From a virus, in the IMG/VR virus record IMGVR_UViG_3300036845_000456, positions 16,968 through 80,967 of that record: a stretch of 64,000 nt of DNA. One strand, written 5' to 3'. The notes below the pieces were generated by a model. The model had not been told where the DNA came from. It did no database searches and saw only the letters and a list, made by a program, of their open reading frames with translations. Position 1 is the stretch's first letter. Every line of letters starts with the position of its first letter. Positions 40,459 through 47,250 of this stretch are shown here, piece by piece. A program made the position numbers and the translations under genes.

Positions 40459-41286
40459 TCATGCGGCGGGCAGCAATTGCAGCGCCCGCTGGTACTGAGA
40501 GTCTAGCTCTTTGTTGGCCGCCGCGTCGGCGAGGACCATCTTGCGCAGCAGCGGCATTCCGCTATCGATCGACTCCAACACTTCGGCCCGCGTCGCCGGC
40601 CGCCCTTCTCGATAGTAATCGATCCGCTTGGGCTCACCGAGCCGGATCAGAAAGCCTGCCTTGCCTTGGCCGACCGGGAACGCGGAATAAGTCAGCGTGA
40701 TGTAGATCGCGCAGGCGCCGGGATTGCGGTCGAGATGTTCGCCGGGCGGGGCGATGACCTCGCCGCTTTCCAGCATCTCGGCGATGCCCTTGGCGTTGCG
40801 GCGCATGCGCGGCTGGCTCAGAAACGGGCACGCCTTGACGCCATATTCTGCGCATTCCAGATGCGATGGCGGTTCCGACGTGACGCGGTTAACCACGCAC
40901 ATCGGCCCGATCACGAAAGCCAAATGCCGTCCGAGCGTTTGCCCGCACAGCCAGCATAGTTTCTGATGCACCGCGCGCTTGTACTTGCGCATATCAGCGG
41001 CGCGAAAATCATAGCTGCCGTCGTCGCCGCGCGTCACAAACCACGGCACGACATAGCCGTTCTCGGCGATCGGCAGATGCCGCATGCGGCGCGGGATCGG
41101 GATGGCAAGGCTGCGTTCATTCAGTTGGTTCATCGGGTTGCCCTTTAGTTTTGGAAGTTTGATTGTTCCCATATCGAGTTTTTTCATCAGTTCGACCGCC
41201 ATCTCAGCTTCTACAAGCGGAATGCGTCGATCACTGATGCGCAGTTCCCAAAGATGCCGTTCCCTTTTCATCATCAGGCTCTGCAC
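40459..41286 (-). CDS. Conserved phage protein with cysteine clusters
   Basis: A protein of up to 275 residues from a GTG at 41286. LCWLCGQTLGRH and HLECAEYGVKACPFLSQ form two Cys clusters that may bind metal. The rest (YITLTYSAFPVGQGKAGFLI) is beta-rich. The conserved part starts around NQLNERSLAIPIPRRMRHLP, where the ATG at 41133 with an AAAGGGC ribosome site could also begin translation. The upstream part overlaps the next gene by 56 bases. Confidence 0.6.
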   Translation of the reverse strand: MQSLMMKRERHLWELRISDRRIPLVEAEMAVELMKKLDMGTIKLPKLKGNPMNQLNERSLAIPIPRRMRHLPIAENGYVVPWFVTRGDDGSYDFRAADMRKYKRAVHQKLCWLCGQTLGRHLAFVIGPMCVVNRVTSEPPSHLECAEYGVKACPFLSQPRMRRNAKGIAEMLESGEVIAPPGEHLDRNPGACAIYITLTYSAFPVGQGKAGFLIRLGEPKRIDYYREGRPATRAEVLESIDSGMPLLRKMVLADAAANKELDSQYQRALQLLPAA

Positions 41287-41605
41287 TCTCTAATCGCCGC
41301 AACGTCTCAGCGATGATCTCATGCCCGATCTTCGCGTCATCCCAAGTGGCAAAGTTCCAGCGACAGCCCCCGTATTCGCCGCCAAAAACTTCGGTTTCGA
41401 ATAGCAGCGGCGGTCCGTCGCTCGGCACAAGATCGAGCCCGGTGAAAATCGTGCTGACGCTGATGCCGTCAGCGATCCGCGTCAGCCCAACCCGGCGATT
41501 GCCGATGTCCTGATACCACGCGAACCATTTGTCATCATTCACGCACGGCACCGGCCGATGCTCGGCATCGAGCCAGTAGGTGAACTGATCCATCACGCCA
41601 TTCAT
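41231..41605 (-). CDS. Conserved phage protein of unknown function
   Basis: A protein of 124 residues: VGLTRIADGISVSTIFTGLD, then PPLLFETEVFGGEYGG, then WDDAKIGHEIIAETLRRLES. This pattern occurs in many alphaproteobacterial phages with unknown function. Coupled to the next gene by ATGA. Confidence 0.65.
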   Translation of the reverse strand: MNGVMDQFTYWLDAEHRPVPCVNDDKWFAWYQDIGNRRVGLTRIADGISVSTIFTGLDLVPSDGPPLLFETEVFGGEYGGCRWNFATWDDAKIGHEIIAETLRRLESAEPDDEKGTASLGTAHQ

Positions 41606-41988
41606 GCTAATTTCCTCAATCTTGCTCCGTGTTTGGCGAGAACGGCCTGGATGCGCGCGATGACTTGGTCGCCGACGCCGGGCGCGGCGCGCAATTCGGC
41701 TTCGCTGAGCATCAGCAAGTCGCGAATGAACGTCAACGGCCGTGGCTCTGCTTGGTGCTTCTCAAACTTATTCCAACTGTTGAACGCGTTCATCAGCCGC
41801 TTCTGATAATCGAGCCCCCAATCGACGGCTTCCAGCGGGACTTCAAGGAACGCTAAATCCAATTCGACCGTCTTGCCATCGGACGCGTCGGTTGGCGTGA
41901 GTCGCAATGCGGTTTGCAGCAATTGCAGCGCTTCAGATATTTTCTGCGTCGCTTCCAGAACCATCATGATCGGCGAATTCTCAGTCAT
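41602..41988 (-). CDS. HhH-containing protein of unknown function
   Basis: A protein of 128 residues. The C-terminal 35 residues (SEAELRAAPGVGDQVIARIQ) match a helix-hairpin-helix of the kind found in DNA-binding proteins and the RNA polymerase alpha C-terminal domain. The N-terminal part is helical. May bind DNA. Confidence 0.6.
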   Translation of the reverse strand: MTENSPIMMVLEATQKISEALQLLQTALRLTPTDASDGKTVELDLAFLEVPLEAVDWGLDYQKRLMNAFNSWNKFEKHQAEPRPLTFIRDLLMLSEAELRAAPGVGDQVIARIQAVLAKHGARLRKLA

Positions 41989-42170
41989 CCGAGAACCCCT
42001 AATCGTCGGCTACGCGGCGGTGGATTGCCGAATCTGGTCAGCAGTCGCTGCATGAGCGCGAGATAGGTCCCGGCCAGTTGCTCGGCTGCGGCGTCCATCG
42101 TCGGTTCTTCGGACAGAATAGCATATAGTTGGTCCGTTAGTTCCTGGAGTCGTTCTTCTTTCGATTGCAT
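41985..42170 (-). CDS. Small helical protein
   Basis: A protein of 61 residues from ATG 42170. QSKEERLQELTDQLYAILSE then AEQLAGTYLALMQRLLTRFG. Coiled-coil like. Coupled downstream by a 4-base overlap. Confidence 0.55.
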   Translation of the reverse strand: MQSKEERLQELTDQLYAILSEEPTMDAAAEQLAGTYLALMQRLLTRFGNPPPRSRRLGVLG

Positions 42171-42192
42171 TTGAGTCCCCCGTTTGTGAGCA

Positions 42193-42231
42193 CCGCCGCC
42201 GGACCAGGGTAGCGTGGAAGTCCGGCGGCGG
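42193..42231 (-). promoter_or_regulatory. Leader hairpin
   Basis: CCGCCGCCGGAC (42193-42204) pairs with GTCCGGCGGCGG (42220-42231), 12 pairs without mismatch. It lies between two minus-strand genes, like the other leader hairpins, but its loop does not contain TTGGAG. Confidence 0.65.
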
Positions 42232-42270
42232 CGAGCCTCGCGATCTTAAGGCCCCTTAAGGCCGCGCGGC

Positions 42271-42615
42271 TTAGGCTTCGCCGCTCTCGGCGGCGCGCAG
42301 TTCGTCGGCGGCGCGCTGAATCGCCGACGCGATTTCTGAGCCGCTGATCTTTTCGCTGCCGGTGATGTTCTTCGCCACCGTGGCACCGAGCTTTTCGGCG
42401 TCGTCCCACACCAAACGTTTCAGGCTATCAGCAATCATTTTTAGATCGCTGCTGCCTTTGTTTGTCAGGAACGAGCTACGCATGTGCGGCGGCTTGAATT
42501 GTTCCGGCGGCGATGGCGCTGGCGCCGACTCGGCGCGCATGTCGTCGGAAAGTTTCTGTAGATTGACCGGCGCTGGGCGCGGCGGTTCGCGGTGCTGTGC
42601 AGATTGGTCAGTCAT
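42271..42615 (-). CDS. Protein of unknown function
   Basis: A protein of 114 residues. Pro-rich start (PPRPAPVNLQKLSDDMRAES) and a helical end (LGATVAKNITGSEKISGSEI, then AADELRAAESGEA). Possibly a regulatory adaptor. No family recognised. Confidence 0.5.
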   Translation of the reverse strand: MTDQSAQHREPPRPAPVNLQKLSDDMRAESAPAPSPPEQFKPPHMRSSFLTNKGSSDLKMIADSLKRLVWDDAEKLGATVAKNITGSEKISGSEIASAIQRAADELRAAESGEA

Positions 42616-42618
42616 CGT

Positions 42619-42927
42619 CTACTTCCTCCGTGGTGTTGAACTCTGGGTGGACTTGGCGACTTCGGATTGGTGAGCTTTCAGATGCTTCATCACGCGATGC
42701 GCGTGTTGCAGTTTGCGAATGCGCGGATCGGCGGCGGCCTCGCGCTTTTCGTCTTCGGTCAACGCGCGCGGCGTTAGTGTTTCATCAAATGCCAGCATCT
42801 CGCCGCAGTCGATGCACATCGTCCAATCGCCCACGCGGGGGCTTGCGTCGCCGACCGCGTTGGTGGTGGCAGTGAACGCTAAACCGCACGCGGGACAGTT
42901 GGATTCCAGCATTCTGCGAGTTGCCAT
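42619..42927 (-). CDS. Zinc ribbon protein
   Basis: A protein of 102 residues: ESNCPACGLAFTATTNAVGD then MCIDCGEMLAFDETLTPRAL, two CxxC pairs of a zinc ribbon, and a basic C-terminal tail. Likely nucleic-acid binding. Common in phages of alphaproteobacteria. Confidence 0.65.
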   Translation of the reverse strand: MATRRMLESNCPACGLAFTATTNAVGDASPRVGDWTMCIDCGEMLAFDETLTPRALTEDEKREAAADPRIRKLQHAHRVMKHLKAHQSEVAKSTQSSTPRRK

Positions 42928-42979
42928 TTCAGTCCTCGCGTTTTTTTAATTTGTCCGCGCAAAGGGGCATCATCGTCTG

Positions 42980-43216
42980 TCACCGTTCCTGTTGGTCAGG
43001 TACGAGCACTAGTTGCTCGCCGTTGAAGATATGAATCAGTCCATCGTCATTCTCGACGGCGTACCGAGGACTGCCGCTGCGCTTGGAAAAGGCGGCCAGC
43101 ACCACACCAGCAAACGAATAATCCCCGCCGCGCTTGGCTACCCGGTCCCCCTCGTGGAAGAAAAACGGGATCGCGTTAGCGGCCCTATATTTTGGATCTC
43201 TGGTTACGTCACGCAT
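42980..43216 (-). CDS. Small SH3/KOW-like protein
   Basis: A protein of 78 residues from ATG 43216. HEGDRVAKRGGDYSFAGVVL then SPRYAVENDDGLIHIFNGEQ; beta-rich, resembling a small barrel domain widespread in phages. Function unknown. Overlaps the upstream stop (TAATG). Confidence 0.6.
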   Translation of the reverse strand: MRDVTRDPKYRAANAIPFFFHEGDRVAKRGGDYSFAGVVLAAFSKRSGSPRYAVENDDGLIHIFNGEQLVLVPDQQER

Positions 43217-43524
43217 TACGTAGTCTTGCCTAATCTGACTAGCGTTTCGATGGCACACTGCTCTGGTGATTTGCCTTCGATCACAGCGTGTAGTCGGCGT
43301 AGCGCGCGCTGAAGATAGTCTTCGGTAATCGTCACAGGAACAAACCACAAGCCGTCGTCATTGGCTTGGTCATCAACCACAGCTTTGATCGCAGCCTCGT
43401 CCATCTGTCCGCGCAGGGCAGCTTCAGCTAGGCGAATGGCTTCCGGGAGCGCTGGCCAGCCAGCATTCGGATAAATATCTCTGTACTCTTTGACCAGAGC
43501 CCTTGCAGCGCGCTCTATATCCAC
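43216..43524 (-). CDS. Protein of unknown function
   Basis: A protein of 102 residues from GTG 43524 following a GAAAGGA site. Mostly helical (EYRDIYPNAGWPALPEAIRL and DYLQRALRRLHAVIEGKSP). No domain recognised. Its leader contains the long-range stem at 43542-43670. Confidence 0.55.
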   Translation of the reverse strand: MDIERAARALVKEYRDIYPNAGWPALPEAIRLAEAALRGQMDEAAIKAVVDDQANDDGLWFVPVTITEDYLQRALRRLHAVIEGKSPEQCAIETLVRLGKTT

Positions 43525-43541
43525 GGGACTATTCCTTTCTC

Positions 43542-43670
43542 GGAACTTAGAGGCGACCTAACCGGGCGGTTCATTCTCTCGTACTAGTTTGGCTATCAGA
43601 GAGCCTTGCCGACCAAACCCCGACCCTGCTTGCATGGGTGGCAGATGCCGATAGATCGCTTCTAAGTTCC
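43542..43670 (-). promoter_or_regulatory. Long-range leader stem
   Basis: GGAACTTAGAGGCGA (43542-43556) pairs with TCGCTTCTAAGTTCC (43656-43670) at 14 of 15 positions. About 100 bases are enclosed, with the small stem AGAG/CTCT inside. It lies in the leader of the gene starting at 43524. Comparable to the element at 34971-35066. Confidence 0.5.
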
Positions 43671-43682
43671 TACTGGCGTTTC

Positions 43683-43856
43683 TCACTCTGTTGGCTTTGG
43701 AGAATATTCACTGACAGCCCTTACAATAAAATCTCGTTCCTCGACCGTGATGTAGTTCGGTAACTCAACGATCCTCAATCCGCCGCCCATGTCTCGCACT
43801 TGCGGTTCGAAGAATTTGGCAATGATCGCGTGACGTAGTTTCTCAGGTTGTTCCAC
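43683..43856 (-). CDS. Very small protein (57 residues)
   Basis: From GTG 43856 to TGA 43683: EQPEKLRHAIIAKFFEPQ, then MGGGLRIVELPNYITVEER. A clean helix-strand pattern. AAAGAAG lies before it. Function unknown. Confidence 0.55.
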   Translation of the reverse strand: MEQPEKLRHAIIAKFFEPQVRDMGGGLRIVELPNYITVEERDFIVRAVSEYSPKPTE

Positions 43857-43921
43857 GGGCTTCTTTCACAGTGTTGGTGGGGCGGGCCGCCGAGCCGGGC
43901 TCGGACTCCGAAGGCTATCGA

Positions 43922-43955
43922 CCGCCCCTGCTAAGTGCCCCATATCCAGGGGCGG
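43922..43955 (-). promoter_or_regulatory. Leader hairpin
   Basis: CCGCCCCTG (43922-43930) pairs with CAGGGGCGG (43947-43955). Between genes at 43856 and 43970. Right next to it (43964-43983) is a copy of the leader string CGGGACTATTCCTTTC that also precedes the gene at 43524. Confidence 0.55.
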
Positions 43956-43969
43956 GAATTTCGTCGGGA

Positions 43970-44197
43970 CTATTCCTTTCCCGCAAGGACTGATTGAGCG
44001 TACTCGATTGCGTTGCGCTTGGCAGTCCATTGCAGACATCCAGGCTTCAGCGACCAGTTTGCCTCATTCGCAAAATCTTGGATCACACGCCGATATCGCT
44101 CTTTTTCTCCTACAAGCTGATCATAGACTTGACGAAGGCGCTCATTCTCGCGCTCAAGCCTATCGATGCCCCATTCGTCCAGCCTGGAAACCGTCAC
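43970..44197 (-). CDS. Coiled-coil protein
   Basis: A protein of 75 residues from GTG 44197 preceded by AGGACAGGAG, a strong ribosome site. WGIDRLERENERLRQVYDQL is a long charged helix. The end (YAQSVLAGKE) is formed by the copy of the leader sequence, so the 3' end may have been altered by recombination. A start at 44263 would overlap the upstream gene and seems less likely. Confidence 0.55.
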   Translation of the reverse strand: MTVSRLDEWGIDRLERENERLRQVYDQLVGEKERYRRVIQDFANEANWSLKPGCLQWTAKRNAIEYAQSVLAGKE

Positions 44198-44211
44198 CGC
44201 TGTCTCCTGTC

Positions 44212-44397
44212 CTACGCGAAAAGTTGGCTTTGGAGGTCGATATACTCGCTTTCGGTGGCCCACACCTGCCAGACTTTACCGGCGCTATTAGCACGGACAC
44301 GGAATCCGCTACGCTCAGCAACCCCAGCAAGTCTCTTTGGGACGGTGCGCCATTCCAGGGCGTCCTCTCGGCGAACTGCAAAGGGCGATTTGTTCAT
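44212..44397 (-). CDS. Small protein of unknown function
   Basis: A protein of 61 residues: EDALEWRTVPKRLAGVAERS then RVRANSAGKVWQVWATESEY. A small beta/alpha module. Starts directly at the end of the first direct repeat copy at 44398. No ribosome site is obvious. Confidence 0.45.
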   Translation of the reverse strand: MNKSPFAVRREDALEWRTVPKRLAGVAERSGFRVRANSAGKVWQVWATESEYIDLQSQLFA

Positions 44398-44419
44398 AAC
44401 CGGTGTCCGATATGTCCTA
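44398..44419. repeat. 22-bp direct repeat, copy 1
   Basis: A perfect 22-base repeat (ending in GATATGTCCTA) found again at 44917-44938, 519 bases apart. It contains TGTCC twice, spaced by GATA, so it could be a protein-binding site. It lies just before the gene start at 44397. Confidence 0.6.
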
Positions 44420-44701
44420 TCCTAGCCCTTCGAGTCGGTTATGGTTGTCGGAGCGGCGCCGCACCCGACAGGCGTTCCAGAAATTTCGTTCTCCGTGGAC
44501 ACCGCGTGCAAATCCTTCGATGAAGGCGACCCTTTGAGCTTTCGCGACAGCGGTATCGTCGGGGTATTCGTAACAAGCTATTTCAGAGGCCATGAGGCGA
44601 ATCCAGCCATCATCTTCGTCTAGATTGACAGGGCGAAATTCGCCAGTGAGTACGTTCATGTATCCGATCAAACGTTTCATAGGTGTCTCACGCCCTGTCA
44701 T
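44417..44701 (-). CDS. Protein of unknown function
   Basis: A protein of 94 residues from ATG 44701 (an ATG at 44680 also possible). RLIGYMNVLTGEFRPVNLDE then AKAQRVAFIEGFARGVHGE. Similar short proteins are seen in other phages, with a likely alpha/beta fold. Function unknown. Its 3' end overlaps repeat copy 1 by three bases. Confidence 0.5.
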   Translation of the reverse strand: MTGRETPMKRLIGYMNVLTGEFRPVNLDEDDGWIRLMASEIACYEYPDDTAVAKAQRVAFIEGFARGVHGERNFWNACRVRRRSDNHNRLEGLG

Positions 44702-44704
44702 TTC

Positions 44705-44860
44705 TTAGTTTTGCGGTGCTTTAGCGTTGCGGTCGATATCCGCAAGCACCCGCAAGGCATTTGCCGCATTACATGCCGCCTGCGCGAAGTTCACAGCCTC
44801 AGGGGCTGCCGCCGCGCTTGCAGCTTTTTCCAACAACGTCTCAACCACTTTCGAGTCCAT
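44705..44860 (-). CDS. Very small Ala-rich helical protein
   Basis: 51 residues from ATG 44860: DSKVVETLLEKAASAAAAPE, then NFAQAACNAANALRVLADID. A GGAG site precedes it. Overlaps the upstream gene by 20 bases. Helical and likely oligomeric. Function unknown. Confidence 0.5.
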   Translation of the reverse strand: MDSKVVETLLEKAASAAAAPEAVNFAQAACNAANALRVLADIDRNAKAPQN

Positions 44861-45083
44861 CGGGTTCTAGCTCCGACTTCATGGGGGCCGACGACTTAAG
44901 TCCGGTGCATCGGCGAAACCGGTGTCCGATATGTCCTAACTGCGACATCTGTATGGGTGAGCCGCCAGACAAACCAGGGTTACCCAAGGCTCCCGCCCAA
45001 CCGTGCACGCGCAGCACCCACGCCCCGGGCGCGTTGGCTGGCGAGCGATAGATCGCCCACACGGTGGCAACAAGTTCAGTCAC
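44841..45083 (-). CDS. Truncated paralogue of the gene at 46117
   Basis: 80 residues. The first 27 residues (TELVATVWAIYRSPANAPGA and WVLRVH) align with those of the protein at 46117 (TDDLLTIWVIYQNPRDFPGK and WVLRGQ). The rest diverges at the position of the 22-bp repeat and gives a Ser/Gly/Pro tail. It looks like a partial copy whose end was replaced by recombination at the repeat. Confidence 0.45.
   Translation of the reverse strand: MTELVATVWAIYRSPANAPGAWVLRVHGWAGALGNPGLSGGSPIQMSQLGHIGHRFRRCTGLKSSAPMKSELEPDGLESG
44917..44938. repeat. 22-bp direct repeat, copy 2
   Basis: Identical to 44398-44419. It lies inside the reading frame of the truncated paralogue at 44841 and about 60 bases before the ATG at 44860. 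It may mark a recombination point or an operator. Confidence 0.6.
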
Positions 45084-45333
45084 GATATTTTTCCACTTCC
45101 TTTCGTTGCTCGTCGGTCAGGCCGCCAAACTCGATTTTTTTGCCTGCGGCCTGGGCGGCGCGGATTTCTGTTTCGCAGCATTGCATGCAGAGGATTAAAT
45201 CGGCTTCCGGCGACGACAGCGCGCGCCACACCGGCTTGCCGCACTCGCCGCAGCTATCCACGCTGCTGGTCACGGGCGGATCGATATCGGCCACGCGACA
45301 GCAAACGAGCACGGTTTGGTCTTCGGCCTTCAT
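45076..45333 (-). CDS. Zinc ribbon protein
   Basis: 85 residues from ATG 45333. DSCGECGKPVWRALSSPEAD then ILCMQCCETEIRAAQAAGKK; two CxxC pairs plus CC, typical of a zinc ribbon. The C-terminus is charged. Coupled to the upstream gene by ATGA. Confidence 0.6.
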   Translation of the reverse strand: MKAEDQTVLVCCRVADIDPPVTSSVDSCGECGKPVWRALSSPEADLILCMQCCETEIRAAQAAGKKIEFGGLTDEQRKEVEKYRD

Positions 45334-45596
45334 GCCGTCACCTTCTCGCGGTCCTTGCATGGCAGCTTGATCGAGCGCGGATCATCCTGGCGCCCGGCAA
45401 CCGTGATCATCGCTTTGAACCCGCATCTGTTACACTCAACAACATAGTAGCCGCAGCGCGGCGCGGGATACGGCACGTTCTCTTTGCAGCCCTTGTTCCC
45501 GTGCGTGAGATCAAGATCAATGCCGCGCGGATACGCCGGGTCCGGTTGCTGCGTGGGCGATACGCCGCGATCGATGAAGTTGACGCGGAAGCTCAT
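45330..45596 (-). CDS. Conserved Cys-rich phage protein
   Basis: 88 residues from ATG 45596. NKGCKENVPYPAPRCGYYVV then ECNRCGFKAMITVAGRQDDP, ending in KLPCKDREK. The CxxC and extra cysteines could bind zinc. A similar protein is frequent in alphaproteobacterial phages. Function unknown. Confidence 0.6.
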   Translation of the reverse strand: MSFRVNFIDRGVSPTQQPDPAYPRGIDLDLTHGNKGCKENVPYPAPRCGYYVVECNRCGFKAMITVAGRQDDPRSIKLPCKDREKVTA

Positions 45597-45865
45597 GCCG
45601 TGCCCTTCAGTTCCGGTTGCCCCTCGAAGCGCGCAAGCTGTTCCTTGAGCAAGATGATAATGTCGTCGCGGTTGGCGTTGCTGATGTAGTTGGCGCGGCC
45701 GCCGAAGTCTGCGAACGGGAATATCATCAGGCAAAATCCGGTCTTGCGATCATCGCCCGTGGCGCCGTCGTTCAAAACTGAATCGAGGACACGCGCGAGC
45801 CGTTGCATCTGGTCGCGATATTTCTGCTCAATCGGCTGGTCGCCGAGTGTGTGATCTTCGGGCAT
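45593..45865 (-). CDS. Conserved phage protein of unknown function
   Basis: 90 residues. GFCLMIFPFADFGGRANYIS then NANRDDIIILLKEQLARFEG. Such phrases recur in phage genomes without known function. Overlap with the upstream gene is 38 bases, with the downstream 4 bases. Confidence 0.6.
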   Translation of the reverse strand: MPEDHTLGDQPIEQKYRDQMQRLARVLDSVLNDGATGDDRKTGFCLMIFPFADFGGRANYISNANRDDIIILLKEQLARFEGQPELKGTA

Positions 45866-46133
45866 CTTGTTCCTTCTCGTTGATCGCGATCAGCGGGTGC
45901 ATGCACTCAAGATGCATTTGCAGCATTGCTTCGCGGAACTCGGTGGTCGCTTTGGGATTGTCAAGAACTCTAAAGCCGGCGAGCCAAGTCGCCAGCAAGT
46001 CGGCGAGCGCGCCGCCAACGATATCTGGCTCGCGACCAGCAAAGAGCGGGCGAATCTGCTCCACCAGCGCCACGATTTCCAGCACGTCGGGATTTGTCAG
46101 GCTTGTCAGCGGCGTGTCAGAGCCAGACTTCAT
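45828..46133 (-). CDS. Protein of unknown function
   Basis: 101 residues. LEIVALVEQIRPLFAGREPD then LATWLAGFRVLDNPKATTEF and MLQMHLECMHPLIAINEKEQ; helical. Similar to small phage proteins of unknown role. Overlaps neighbours on both sides. Confidence 0.5.
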   Translation of the reverse strand: MKSGSDTPLTSLTNPDVLEIVALVEQIRPLFAGREPDIVGGALADLLATWLAGFRVLDNPKATTEFREAMLQMHLECMHPLIAINEKEQDARRSHTRRPAD

Positions 46134-46347
46134 AAATCACCGGATCATCATCGGGGTGGCGCGTCAGCATCGCCAAGCCGGGCGGCACATGTTTGCGCGC
46201 CTGCTCCAACGTTTCGCAGATAAAGCCATTCGCGTGCGGCCGGACCACGCGGCCGGGCAATGCGTCCTGCCCGCGCAGCACCCATTTGCCCGGGAAATCG
46301 CGCGGGTTTTGATAGATCACCCATATGGTCAGCAAGTCGTCGGTCAT
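46117..46347 (-). CDS. Small conserved phage protein
   Basis: 76 residues from ATG 46347. TIWVIYQNPRDFPGKWVLRG, then ETLEQARKHVPPGLAMLTRH, then PVIYEVWL; a compact alpha/beta unit. Paralogous in its first part to the protein at 44841. Function unknown. Confidence 0.55.
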   Translation of the reverse strand: MTDDLLTIWVIYQNPRDFPGKWVLRGQDALPGRVVRPHANGFICETLEQARKHVPPGLAMLTRHPDDDPVIYEVWL

Positions 46348-46355
46348 GGTGTCCT

Positions 46356-46805
46356 TCACTGAATCTCGAACGTATCGACACCAATTTCGTCCTGCATGGC
46401 CTCGCGCAGTTTCGGCATCAGAGCCCACGGGCCGAGATTTTTGCAGGCTGGACAGAACGCGGCCACTGCGCCTTCCGTTGCCTCGCCCGTCTTGGCTGTC
46501 GGAGAGATGATGGCGATCCCGCCAAGCCCATCCCCGCCGTCCTCGATCGTCGTCAGGGCCCGCCCGCATTGGAAGCAAGCCGGGCGCACGTTCTGTTTGG
46601 CCGCCTGATCGATATTTCTAGCCCAATTCGCGAATATGATGACAGATTTCCGCGCGTCTTCGTCGCCGCCCTCCGCAGCCTCCATCATGGCATCGAGGTG
46701 ATCGACCGGAATCATCTCGACGGTGCATACTGCCGCGCCATCGTTTGCAGCAATCGCCTCGCGGAAACAGTCAAACCAATCTTCGCCAAGTGGATTGTTG
46801 CTCAT
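46356..46805 (-). CDS. Cys-pair protein of unknown function
   Basis: 149 residues. FDCFREAIAANDGAAVCTVE, then a long helix, then FQCGRALTTIEDGGDGLGG and FCPACKNLGPWALMPKLREA. Two CxxC pairs (CFQCG, CPAC) suggest a zinc ribbon of about 60 residues. Coupled to the gene at 46802. Confidence 0.55.
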   Translation of the reverse strand: MSNNPLGEDWFDCFREAIAANDGAAVCTVEMIPVDHLDAMMEAAEGGDEDARKSVIIFANWARNIDQAAKQNVRPACFQCGRALTTIEDGGDGLGGIAIISPTAKTGEATEGAVAAFCPACKNLGPWALMPKLREAMQDEIGVDTFEIQ

Positions 46806-47008
46806 GCCAATGCCCTCTTGCGTTCTTCCTCGATCGCCGTACGCAGGATCGTGACCATGCTTTCGTGTAGGCTGGGATGATCGTGCGCCGCCAGCTTGGC
46901 CGCCGTCACCAGCAAAGCTGGGATCGCGTCCGTGGAATCAGTGCCGTTGGTTTGCAGCCAATCCAGCAATTGCTGGGTGACGCGTTCGGCAGACGTGAGA
47001 CTCGGCAT
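46802..47008 (-). CDS. Small helical protein
   Basis: 68 residues from ATG 47008. SAERVTQQLLDWLQTNGTDS then LLVTAAKLAAHDHPSLHESM. Helical. Overlaps neighbours by 4 and 1 bases. Confidence 0.5.
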   Translation of the reverse strand: MPSLTSAERVTQQLLDWLQTNGTDSTDAIPALLVTAAKLAAHDHPSLHESMVTILRTAIEEERKRALA

Positions 47009-47250
47009 CAAGACTTTCCTTTGCGGTGAACAACCTCTGCTAGTGTTTCACAGACCCAGTGCCATTTAAGAGTTTCACAACCGGCATCCGTGATTGCGTA
47101 CATACTGGTTCCGAATTTTGGCGGCATCCATTCGACCAGTCCCTGGCTTAGCAAATGGTCAGCTACTTCACGCGGTAGGGAGACGCCGTAAATATCATCC
47201 CCCAACATTGTTCCAAGGTAAGATGCCTGTTCTTTTGTCAGCACGTTCAT
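47008..47250 (-). CDS. Small winged-helix-like protein
   Basis: 80 residues. LTKEQASYLGTMLGDDIYGV, then ADHLLSQGLVEWMPPKFGTS, then YAITDAGCETLKWHW. The order of helices and strands is compatible with a winged helix. Coupled to the annealing protein upstream by 4 bases. Confidence 0.5.
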   Translation of the reverse strand: MNVLTKEQASYLGTMLGDDIYGVSLPREVADHLLSQGLVEWMPPKFGTSMYAITDAGCETLKWHWVCETLAEVVHRKGKS

